DNA of 64,000 nucleotides, taken from NCBI GenBank assembly GCA_900315015.1, contig OMXJ01000009.1, positions 1 through 64,000 of the forward strand. The letters run 5' to 3'. Positions 1-6,990 of the stretch are shown here, piece after piece; within the stretch, counting starts at the first letter, position 1, and every line of letters starts with the position of its first letter. The position numbers and the translations under genes were made by a program. Below the pieces are notes generated by a model. That model was not told the DNA's origin. It worked only from the letters and a program-made list of their open reading frames with translations, and did not search any database. This DNA is from an uncultured Eubacteriales bacterium (GTDB taxonomy: Bacteria; Bacillota; Clostridia; Lachnospirales; Lachnospiraceae).

Positions 1-653
1 ATAATAACACATTGATAAAAAATTGTCAAGATACTTTTTTAAAAAAATTGAAGAAAATTTTCACTTCAGCAAAAAGCAATAGTGATTATACTTATGATTG
101 TCATAACAGTACGTACGATAGAGTAAGGTGCAAGATATTAGAACATTGGTAAGGGGACTGTTTTTGTGTAAATTTAAAATTTAATAAATAAAGTAAACAT
201 GAACCTGAAACAGGCAGAAAAAAAGAAACAAAAATAATAATGGAAAAAACGTTATATGTCAAAAAACATATGGTTTTGAAAGGAAATCACGAAAGGAAAT
301 TTCGTAAACAACTAAAATGTTTTCGGAAATGCCTGCGGAAATTCTTACATAAAATGTAAAATCGAAAATAAAAATATGGTAAAAAGGATAAATCCGCATA
401 AAAAGGGATATATATGGAAATAGGTCAAAAATGATAAATTAAAAAAATATAAAGATGAAGCTTGAAATCATTGAGATATTGTGATAGAATAAACTTGTAG
501 CCAGGATATTTACAATTTATTTATCCTTTTTAGATTGAGTGATTAAAATATTACAGAAAGGCTCGTCGTAAACATAGAAGTAATTGACTACGGGGTTGAT
601 GAATTTAAAAAATGCGAATGAATACGACGATGGTTAAGGTGAAAGGTATGGGA
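1..653. other. AT-rich non-coding region upstream of the first gene
   Basis: Very AT-rich stretch without a convincing gene. It contains a short inverted repeat (ATATGT/ACATAT around 255-272), two copies of GAAAGGAAAT near 279-300, and a good promoter at 462-490. The long interval between that promoter and the small gene at 654 would give a 5' leader of about 150 nt. I see no recognisable riboswitch, tRNA or mobile element. Confidence 0.5.
462..490 (+). promoter_or_regulatory. Sigma-A type promoter for the small orphan gene
   Basis: TTGAAA at 462-467 and TAGAAT at 485-490 with a 17-bp spacer. It points to the small gene starting at 654. Confidence 0.55.
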
Positions 654-863
654 ATGTTCGATTTTGTTGACAACTTTAAAAGGTACAGAGCGGTTCCATT
701 GAACCAGATTACAAAAGCACAGTTTGAAGCGTACAAGAAATCGCTTGATATTGTAACAACAGCAGACACAATATCAAAAGGTGCAAAGCAGGCAGGACTT
801 GATAAGAATGTTTATTACACGATAAGAACAAATTATCGCGATCTCCTCGATGTATTTAGATAA
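654..863 (+). CDS. Small hypothetical protein, 69 aa
   Basis: I do not recognise this family. The frame stays open back to an ATG at 612, but that start has no ribosome binding site. The ATG at 654 follows AAGGTGAAAGG with 7-nt spacing and gives a 69-residue protein starting MFDFVDNFKRYRAVPL. It has no membrane segment or signal peptide. It is basic and polar, with a likely helical middle (KAQFEAYKKSLDIVTTADTI) and a C-terminal part (ISKGAKQAGLDKNVYYTIR) that could be a short helix-turn-helix-like unit; that last point is only inference. It is monocistronic: its own promoter lies upstream and an intrinsic terminator directly downstream, which argues that it is a real gene. The alternative start at 612 would give 83 residues. 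Confidence 0.6.
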   Translation: MFDFVDNFKRYRAVPLNQITKAQFEAYKKSLDIVTTADTISKGAKQAGLDKNVYYTIRTNYRDLLDVFR

Positions 864-871
864 TAAAACGT

Positions 872-907
872 GACTCCGTCATTATTAGTAATGGCGGAGT
901 TTTTTTC
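872..907 (+). terminator. Intrinsic terminator of the small orphan gene
   Basis: ACTCCGTCATTA/TAATGGCGGAGT stem with a TTAG loop (one G-T pair), followed by a run of seven T. Confidence 0.9.
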
Positions 908-921
908 TATAAAAAAGAACA

Positions 922-950
922 TTGTAATTGCCGGTAAAAAATGCTATTGT
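922..950 (+). promoter_or_regulatory. Probable promoter of truA
   Basis: TTGTAA (922-927) and TATTGT (945-950) with 17-bp spacing, just downstream of the preceding terminator and about 145 bp before truA. Confidence 0.45.
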
Positions 951-1094
951 ATTAAGAAAGTGCCGGGAAATTACTAAGAAAAGCCCAAAGAGGCATAAAA
1001 AGATGGCAGGAAATAAAAGGACTGAAAAAGGGCAGGAAAAGAACTGAAAAAAGTGAAGAGTAATAAAGAAAAAGCATAAAAAGGGGGGCGGGAA

Positions 1095-1856
1095 ATGGAA
1101 AATTATAAGATAGTAGTGCAGTATGATGGAAGCAGATATAAAGGCTGGCAGGTACAAAAAAGCACAGGGGATACCATACAAGGAAAATTGCAGGAAATAT
1201 TAAGCACTCTTTCGGGAGAAGACGTAGAAGTAATAGGCTCAGGAAGGACAGATGCCGGAGTACATGCAAAGGGGCAGGTAGCGAACTTTCACATAAATCT
1301 GAAAAAGAGCATGACAGAAAAAGAACTGCTTATTTACATAAATGAAAAGCTGCCGGATGACATAGCGGTAATATCCCTTGAAAAGGCTGAGGAGCGCTTC
1401 CATGCAAGATTTAATGCAGTGGAAAAGACCTATAGGTATAGGCTGTATGTAAGTCCGATAGCAGATGTATTTGAAAAGAAATTTGTATATACTTTCCTAG
1501 AAGCAAAGTTAGATGTAAAAGCAATGAAAAAAGCAGCGGAGCTTATGTGTGGAAAGCAGGATTTTAAGGCTTTTTGCGGAAATAAGCATATGAAGAAATC
1601 AACAGTTAGAGAAGTAAAGGAAATAAAACTTACCGAGATAAAGGACGAAAATGGCTTAAAGGAAATAGACATAGATTATACAGGTGATGGCTTTCTTCAG
1701 AATATGATAAGAATAATGACGGGAACCCTGCTTGAGGTAGGAATGGGAAAAAGAAAGCCGGAGAGCGTAAAGGAAATAATAGAATCTGGAAATAGAGAAA
1801 ATGCAGGTTATACAGCACCGCCGCAGGGGCTATGCCTCATGAATGTAAACTACTAA
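1095..1856 (+). CDS. truA: tRNA pseudouridine synthase A
   Basis: Converts uridine to pseudouridine at positions 38-40 of the tRNA anticodon arm. The 253-residue length fits TruA (about 245-270). The active-site signature GSGRTDAGVHAKGQ is at residues 48-61, with the catalytic aspartate at residue 53. The N-terminal YDGSRYKGWQVQ and the C-terminal DYTGDGFLQNMIRIM and YTAPPQGLCL segments are also typical. The start is set by a strong purine-rich ribosome binding site (AAGGGGGGCGGGAA) just before ATG 1095. It lies alone after the terminator at 872-907; a 117-bp gap separates it from the GH31 gene, so co-transcription is possible but not shown. In Bacillus truA sits in the ribosomal-protein region, so this position differs. 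Confidence 0.96.
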   Translation: MENYKIVVQYDGSRYKGWQVQKSTGDTIQGKLQEILSTLSGEDVEVIGSGRTDAGVHAKGQVANFHINLKKSMTEKELLIYINEKLPDDIAVISLEKAEERFHARFNAVEKTYRYRLYVSPIADVFEKKFVYTFLEAKLDVKAMKKAAELMCGKQDFKAFCGNKHMKKSTVREVKEIKLTEIKDENGLKEIDIDYTGDGFLQNMIRIMTGTLLEVGMGKRKPESVKEIIESGNRENAGYTAPPQGLCLMNVNY

Positions 1857-1973
1857 AAGTACGAAGGCATTATTAAAAGTGATTAAAAGATGCACATCAA
1901 TAGGCAATGAACCGGGAAGGTGCAAAGAGATAGTCAGTAAGGCGGCGAATGAGCTAAGAAGGAAGGAGCAAAT

Positions 1974-4040
1974 ATGAGAGTAATTACGGAAAATGACAGA
2001 CTTGTGGTAAAGGAAGGTATTTCTACACTTGTAGTAGAAGCCTGGGGAAGAGACTCACTTAGAGTGCGTTACACCAAAGAGCCGGAAATGGATAAGCATG
2101 ACTGGGCGCTTACAGAACCGGTAGAAAAAACAGCAGTAACCATAGAAAAAGAAGAAATAGACGTAACAGATCCATGGTATAAGGGAGAAGAATATAAGCA
2201 GTATCATATGACAGGATATGTCTATAGTCTGACAAACGGAAAAATAACAGCAAAGCTAAATCATGAAGGCTGGCTATCCTTTTACAATCAGAACGGAGAA
2301 CTTCTCACACAGGAATACTGGAGAAACCGTAACAGAATAAACAGATACTGCGTACCACTTAGAGTGGATGCAAGAGAATTAAAGCCTTATAAGGGCGGAA
2401 GTGACTATGAACTTTATGCACGCTTTGAAGCCTTTAAGGATGAAAAAATATACGGAATGGGCCAGTATCAGGATGGACTATTAAATAAAAAGGGAGCGAC
2501 TCTAGAACTCTGTCACAGAAACTCACAGGCTTCGGTACCGTTCTTCGTATCAAGCAGAGGTTATGGCTTCTTTTGGAATAACCCGGCAATAGGAGAGGCG
2601 ACCTTTGCAAATAACGTAACGCAGTGGCATGCCGTATCCACAAAGAAAATGGATTACTTCATAACTGCAGGAGACACACCGGCAGACATAGAAAGAAACT
2701 ACTCAGCAGCAACAGGCCGCACACCTATGATGCCGGAATACGGAATGGGCTACTGGCAGTGCAAGCTCCGTTACCGTAATCAGAAGGAGCTATTAGATGT
2801 AGCAAGAGAACACAAAAAGCGCGGACTGCCAATGGATGCAATAGTAATAGACTTCTTCCACTGGACAAGGCAGGGAGACTTCAAATTTGAGCCAAGAGAC
2901 TGGCCAGATCCAAAAGCCATGGTAGAAGAGTTAAAGAGCATGGGAATAGAGCTGGTAGTATCAGTCTGGCCGACCATCGATCAAAAAAGTGAAAATTATG
3001 GAGAAATGGCAGAAAACGGCTACCTTGTAAATGCAGACAGATCAAATGCAATCCATATGGACTGGATGGGAAACACCACCTTCTATGACGCAACAAATCC
3101 AGGAGCCCAGGAATTTGTATGGGAAAAGTGCAAAGAAAATTATTATAAATATGGAATAAGGACCTTCTGGTTAGATGAAGCAGAACCGGAATATGGCCCA
3201 TATGACTTCGATAACTACAGATACTATGAAGGAACAGCACTCTCTTGTACCAATAGATATCCAGTAGGCTATGCAAAGGGCTTTTATGATGGATTAAAAA
3301 AGGAAGGGGAAAAGGATGTAATGTCCTTAGTACGCTGCGCCTGGGCAGGAAGCCAGAAATATGCGGTACTAACCTGGTCAGGAGACATTTACTCCTCTTT
3401 CCGATCAATGAAAGAGCAGCTAACAGCAGGCTTATCCATGAGCATGGCAGGAATACCATGGTGGACAAGTGACATAGGCGGGTTCCTAGGAGGAAACATC
3501 AAGGATAAGGCCTTCCAGGAGCTATTAGTAAGATGGTTTGCCTGGGGATGTTTTTGCCCGGTATTCCGTATGCATGGAGAAAGAAGTCCATGGTACGAAA
3601 GAGAAGAGGAATTCATAAACGGAGTAAGACAGCTCACAAGTGGGCAGGATAATGAAGTGTGGTCTTTCGGAGAGGATAACTATAAGATATTATCAAACTA
3701 TCTGTTTATCAGAGAAAAAATAAGACCGTATGTAAGAAGCTGCATGCAGGAAGCAGCAGATAGTGGAGCACCGGTAATGAGACCGCTCTATTATGATTTC
3801 CCAAAGGATGAGTCGGCAGCAGAAATTGATGATGCATATATGTTCGGCAAAGACCTGTTAGTAGCACCTGTAATGGAAGCAGGAGTAAGCGAGAGAAAGG
3901 TATATCTCCCAGCAGGAGTAAGATGGACTGAAAGCTACACAGGAAAGGTATATGAAGGAGGAAGTGAAGTAACAGCACAGGCACCGCTTGAAATAATACC
4001 AGTATTCGTAAGAGAAGGAAGCGACTTAAAGATATACTAA
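1974..4040 (+). CDS. Glycoside hydrolase family 31 alpha-glycosidase (alpha-xylosidase-like)
   Basis: Retaining alpha-glycosidase of 688 residues. The GH31 catalytic nucleophile is read as D401 in FWLDEAEPE and the acid/base as D471 in TWSGDIYSSF. The conserved WWTSDIGGF segment and RWFAWGCFCPVFRMHGER follow, then the C-terminal beta domain with MFGKDLLVAPVME. The nucleophile context and the GxxPWWTSDIGG arrangement resemble bacterial alpha-xylosidases/alpha-glucosidases that act on xyloglucan or starch oligosaccharides. No signal peptide is present, so it should act in the cytoplasm on imported oligosaccharides. The start follows GAAGGAGCAAAT. Exact substrate cannot be told from sequence; alpha-xylosidase, alpha-glucosidase and sulfoquinovosidase are all GH31. 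Its neighbours galK and the GH3 enzyme support a role in hemicellulose or plant-glycan use. Confidence 0.88.
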   Translation: MRVITENDRLVVKEGISTLVVEAWGRDSLRVRYTKEPEMDKHDWALTEPVEKTAVTIEKEEIDVTDPWYKGEEYKQYHMTGYVYSLTNGKITAKLNHEGWLSFYNQNGELLTQEYWRNRNRINRYCVPLRVDARELKPYKGGSDYELYARFEAFKDEKIYGMGQYQDGLLNKKGATLELCHRNSQASVPFFVSSRGYGFFWNNPAIGEATFANNVTQWHAVSTKKMDYFITAGDTPADIERNYSAATGRTPMMPEYGMGYWQCKLRYRNQKELLDVAREHKKRGLPMDAIVIDFFHWTRQGDFKFEPRDWPDPKAMVEELKSMGIELVVSVWPTIDQKSENYGEMAENGYLVNADRSNAIHMDWMGNTTFYDATNPGAQEFVWEKCKENYYKYGIRTFWLDEAEPEYGPYDFDNYRYYEGTALSCTNRYPVGYAKGFYDGLKKEGEKDVMSLVRCAWAGSQKYAVLTWSGDIYSSFRSMKEQLTAGLSMSMAGIPWWTSDIGGFLGGNIKDKAFQELLVRWFAWGCFCPVFRMHGERSPWYEREEEFINGVRQLTSGQDNEVWSFGEDNYKILSNYLFIREKIRPYVRSCMQEAADSGAPVMRPLYYDFPKDESAAEIDDAYMFGKDLLVAPVMEAGVSERKVYLPAGVRWTESYTGKVYEGGSEVTAQAPLEIIPVFVREGSDLKIY

Positions 4041-4053
4041 AATATTTAATGCA

Positions 4054-4140
4054 AAAACATGATGCTAAAACATGATGCTAATAGTAATGCTAACAGGTAA
4101 TATTAAAAAAGAAATATTAAAAAAGTAATATCAAAAAAGA
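4054..4140. repeat. Two short tandem repeats after the GH31 stop codon
   Basis: A 13-bp unit (AAAACATGATGCT) occurs twice at 4054-4079, and a 14-bp unit (AATATTAAAAAAGA) three times with small changes at 4099-4140. They fill the space between the GH31 stop and the terminator at 4209. Confidence 0.85.
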
Positions 4141-4208
4141 TACGCAAATATTGCAAATAATAATACACAAAATGATCCCTGAAATAATGCTATAATCCAG
4201 ATAACAAA

Positions 4209-4250
4209 GCCCCCTGAAAGCGCTTAATAAGTGCTTTTTGGGGGTTTTCT
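4209..4250 (+). terminator. Terminator of the GH31 gene
   Basis: CCCCC...GGGGG stem with an inner AAAGCGCTTAATAAGTGCTTT stem, ending in TTTT. It lies between convergent genes (GH31 and the deacetylase). Confidence 0.85.
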
Positions 4251-4368
4251 GTTAAAAGAAAAAAATGTTGCTATAGAAAACAGAATTTGCTATTATAAAG
4301 GATCCGGAAATCATGAGACAGATCATGGGCTAAAAACCGCATGGAACCACAAAAGCAAGGATGCAGCT

Positions 4369-5379
4369 TTAGTCTACTTTGTAATAATACCCGATCTTGT
4401 AGCCGGCATCTCTAAGGCCGTCTATAAGGTCAGGGAGCATTTTAGTATCAGTAGTAGAAATGCCGTGCAAAAGGTAAATGGCACCGGCGTGAGCCTTGAG
4501 AAGAGCATTGTCAAGAGCTTCCTTGACATCAGGCTGGTTGTTAACATCCCAGTCGTTATGAGCAAAGCTCCAGAAAACGGCTCTATAGCCAAGAGACTGA
4601 ACAATGGCAAGGCTCTGCTCGCTGAACTGACCCTGAGGAAAACGGAACAGATACATTTCATAACCGAAGTTTTCAAGAACGTAGTCATGGAGCTGCTGAA
4701 TTTCGCGGTGCTGTTTATCGACGTCGCAGGTATTCATAAGAGGGTGAGTAACGGTATGATTTCCGACAACATGGCCCTCATCTATCATTCTCTGAACAAG
4801 GTCAGGGTTTTCCTTAACAAATGGAAGGGTAACGAAAAAGACGGCCTTAGCATCCTTCTCCTTTAAAGCATCAAGGATAGCAGGAGTGTTGCCGTATTCA
4901 TAGCCCTCATCAAAGGTGAGATAGATGTAATTGCCCTCCATAGGCTGAATGAAATCAGCGGCATAATTACCGTAGTTTGTAACGTACCAGTTGATACCAG
5001 TAGGTCTGTTGGTTTCCTCACTTCTGTTGCTGCCAGGACCAAAAGGAACTTCCTTAGTAGAGAACTCTGAAAAATCAGAACCAGCGGCAATAGTAACACT
5101 GCTGCCGGAATTCATGCAGGATTTTTGATACTCAGCCTCGGCTAAAGCCTCTCTTTCGGCTATAGCAGCAGGATCTTCAGTTGTGGTAGTGGTTGTAGTG
5201 ACTTCTGTAGTAGCTTCCGTAGTGGTGGTAGCTTGCGTGGCATCGGTAGCGGCACTACTACCGAAATTATTTGCGCTGCTGCCGTTTTCAGAAGCGCCAT
5301 TGCTTCCTCCTGCGCAGCCAAAAAAACAGATTACAGCGGATAAAACCGCAGCCATATATTTAAAATTTTTATTTATCAT
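4369..5379 (-). CDS. Lipoprotein polysaccharide deacetylase (PdaA-like)
   Basis: NodB-type carbohydrate esterase, 336 residues from the chosen start. The N-terminus MINKNFKYMAAVLSAVICFFGCAG is a lipoprotein signal with the lipobox cysteine in FFGC. A Ser/Asn/Thr-rich linker with long Thr/Glu runs follows (about residues 25-75). The NodB domain occupies the C-terminal two thirds: LTFDEGYEYG (motif 1), GNHTVTHPLM (zinc His-x3-His, motif 2), FRFPQGQFSEQ, FWSFAHNDWD and IYLLHG. The TFDEGYE and GHVVGNH wording is closest to PdaA, which deacetylates muramic acid for delta-lactam in spore cortex. The ATG at 5379 has a GGGAG ribosome binding site; the upstream ATG at 5424 would put charged residues before the lipobox. 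It should act outside the membrane on peptidoglycan. Whether the host sporulates is not shown by this window. Confidence 0.88.
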   Translation of the reverse strand: MINKNFKYMAAVLSAVICFFGCAGGSNGASENGSSANNFGSSAATDATQATTTTEATTEVTTTTTTTEDPAAIAEREALAEAEYQKSCMNSGSSVTIAAGSDFSEFSTKEVPFGPGSNRSEETNRPTGINWYVTNYGNYAADFIQPMEGNYIYLTFDEGYEYGNTPAILDALKEKDAKAVFFVTLPFVKENPDLVQRMIDEGHVVGNHTVTHPLMNTCDVDKQHREIQQLHDYVLENFGYEMYLFRFPQGQFSEQSLAIVQSLGYRAVFWSFAHNDWDVNNQPDVKEALDNALLKAHAGAIYLLHGISTTDTKMLPDLIDGLRDAGYKIGYYYKVD

Positions 5380-5399
5380 TATATTAAAGCTCCCTTCAA

Positions 5400-5425
5400 A
5401 GAAAAACTGCCTAAAGGCAGTCAAG
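5400..5425 (-). promoter_or_regulatory. Small hairpin with T-run in the deacetylase leader
   Basis: On the minus strand ACTGCC-TTTA-GGCAGT is followed by TTTTTC, about 20 nt before the lipoprotein start. It could be a second weak terminator after galK or a leader element of the deacetylase mRNA. Confidence 0.4.
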
Positions 5426-5467
5426 GAGAAATTTTATAATAAAAATATTCTTAAGTCAAGTTAAATC

Positions 5468-5507
5468 TTAAAAAGACCGCTTATAGCCTGAGGTTATAAG
5501 CGGTTCA
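5468..5507 (-). terminator. Terminator of galK
   Basis: Stem ACCGCTTATA/TATAAGCGGT with a GC-containing 8-nt loop; on the minus strand it ends in TCTTTTTAAG, right after the galK stop. Confidence 0.9.
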
Positions 5508-5524
5508 TATTTTTATAAATAAAA

Positions 5525-6688
5525 TTAAAGTCTTCTAGCACCATCACCAGCATCAGCAATATAGAATTCAGCGCTCTTGCCTGTTCTCTCCTTGTAAACC
5601 TTGCCGATTTTCTCTATGAACTCATTAACAGCATCGCTCTTAACAATAGAAACAGTGCAGCCGCCGAAACCGCCGCCTGTCATTCTAGAACCGATAACAG
5701 AAGGAAGCTTCCATGCCTCCTCAGCAAGAATGTCAAGCTCCTTACAGGAAACCTCGTAATCATCGCGAAGAGAAACGTGAGAAGCATTCATGAGCTTTCC
5801 AAAAGCAGAGATGTCATCATTCTTTAAAGCCTCAACAGCCTTGATTGTACGCTGATTTTCATAAACAGCATGCTTTGCTCTCTTAAGACAAACCGGATCA
5901 GTAATGGCATCCTTATATTTTTCAAACTCATCCTCTGTTAAATCGCCAAGGGTATTGATATTAACAACCTTCTGAAGCATCTTAAGAGCTCTCTCGCTCT
6001 CGTTTCTTCTGTCGTTGTAAGCAGAACCAGCAAGCTGGTGCTTGACCTTACTATTTGTAATAACGATTTTTTCGTTTTTAAGATTAAGAGGAACGTAGTC
6101 GAAATTTAAAGTAGCAGTGTCAAGGAAAATAGCGTGGTCCTTCTTGCCCATAGCAGAAGCGAACTGATCCATGATACCGCAGTTCATTCCGTTGAACTTA
6201 TTCTCAGAATACTGGCCGATCTTAGCGCATTCCACCATATCAACATCGACCTCTAAAAGATCCTTTATGATAACCGCACATAGTTCTTCAATAGAAGCTG
6301 AAGCAGAAAGACCAGAACCAGCAGGCATGTCACCGCCCATTACCATGTCATAGCCGCAAGGAACCTTATGTCCCATCTGGCCAAAAGCCCAGACAACGCC
6401 CTGCTGATAATCATACCAATAACCATGGTCGTTAGGAGCAAGCTTAGTAATATCAGCCTCCTGAACACCATTATCAGCGTAATTAACATTGAACCAACGG
6501 ACAATATTATCATTTCTCTTTCTAGCAACGCCGTAGTTCCCCATAGAAAGTGCACAAGGGAAAACATGGCCGCCGTTATAATCTGTATGCTCACCTATAA
6601 GATTAACTCTGCCCGGAGCAAAATAGCATCTGATATCGCCCTCATCTCCGAACTTTTCCTTAAATACCTTTAAAAGCTCCTCAATCAT
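5525..6688 (-). CDS. galK: Galactokinase
   Basis: Phosphorylates alpha-D-galactose at C1 with ATP, the entry step of the Leloir pathway. 387 residues, the normal length. GHMP-kinase family motifs are in order: the galactokinase signature GRVNLIGEHTDYNGG at residues 26-40, the ATP-binding PAGSGLSASASIE loop, NCGIMDQFASAMGK carrying the catalytic aspartate, and the C-terminal MTGGGFGGCTV. The ATG at 6688 has GAGGA about 10 nt upstream; an in-frame TTG at 6730 has no such support. It is monocistronic, with a strong promoter at 6764-6792 and its own terminator. No galT or galE lies in the window. A perfect inverted repeat sits in its leader (6729-6750), suggesting an operator or attenuator. Confidence 0.97.
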   Translation of the reverse strand: MIEELLKVFKEKFGDEGDIRCYFAPGRVNLIGEHTDYNGGHVFPCALSMGNYGVARKRNDNIVRWFNVNYADNGVQEADITKLAPNDHGYWYDYQQGVVWAFGQMGHKVPCGYDMVMGGDMPAGSGLSASASIEELCAVIIKDLLEVDVDMVECAKIGQYSENKFNGMNCGIMDQFASAMGKKDHAIFLDTATLNFDYVPLNLKNEKIVITNSKVKHQLAGSAYNDRRNESERALKMLQKVVNINTLGDLTEDEFEKYKDAITDPVCLKRAKHAVYENQRTIKAVEALKNDDISAFGKLMNASHVSLRDDYEVSCKELDILAEEAWKLPSVIGSRMTGGGFGGCTVSIVKSDAVNEFIEKIGKVYKERTGKSAEFYIADAGDGARRL

Positions 6689-6728
6689 TTTTTTACCATC
6701 CTCATTGTTTTTTGTTAATAAAAATTGC

Positions 6729-6750
6729 AAAAAAGACAGATGTCTTTTTT
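6729..6750 (-). promoter_or_regulatory. Perfect inverted repeat in the galK leader
   Basis: AAAAAAGACA / TGTCTTTTTT, 10-bp arms around a central GA. It lies about 14 nt downstream of the predicted -10 box of galK, where a repressor would block transcription; on the minus strand it also ends in six T, so weak attenuation is possible. Confidence 0.55.
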
Positions 6751-6763
6751 AATAATCGTCTTT

Positions 6764-6792
6764 AGTATATCGCATAAAATGGGGGGTGTCAA
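6764..6792 (-). promoter_or_regulatory. Promoter of galK
   Basis: Minus strand TTGACA (6787-6792), 17-bp spacer, TATACT (6764-6769). A near-consensus site. Confidence 0.8.
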
Positions 6793-6819
6793 ACAATAAA
6801 TAATGTATTTTATTATACA

Positions 6820-6848
6820 TTGACATACACTTTTCAAAAGGGTAAAAT
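6820..6848 (+). promoter_or_regulatory. Promoter of the GH3 gene
   Basis: TTGACA (6820-6825), 17-bp spacer, TAAAAT (6843-6848). Its -35 box is only 27 bp from the -35 box of the divergent galK promoter, so shared control is possible. Confidence 0.75.
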
Positions 6849-6903
6849 TGTATATATATTAATATGGACGTTGTAAAAATAAAGAAGCAGGATCGGTAAA
6901 AAG

Positions 6904-6938
6904 ACAATCATAAAAACACAATCATAAAAACACATAAA
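6904..6938. repeat. 14-bp tandem repeat in the GH3 leader
   Basis: ACAATCATAAAAAC occurs twice exactly (6904-6917, 6918-6931), followed by a partial copy. Confidence 0.8.
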
Positions 6939-6990
6939 GACCGTAAGCAGCTGAAAATCAGCAGAAAATAAACAGAAAAGAAGGTATGTG

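Noticed and set aside
4215..4228. TGAAAGCGCTTAAT resembles a catabolite repression (cre) site
   Set aside because: It is the inner stem of the terminator between two convergent genes, so no promoter is near.
4231..4866. 211-codon open frame on the + strand
   Set aside because: It runs antisense through the deacetylase gene, whose NodB motifs are clear, and starts inside a terminator.
5183..5464. Hydrophobic Val/Ala-rich + strand frame
   Set aside because: Antisense of the Thr-rich linker of the deacetylase; composition artefact.
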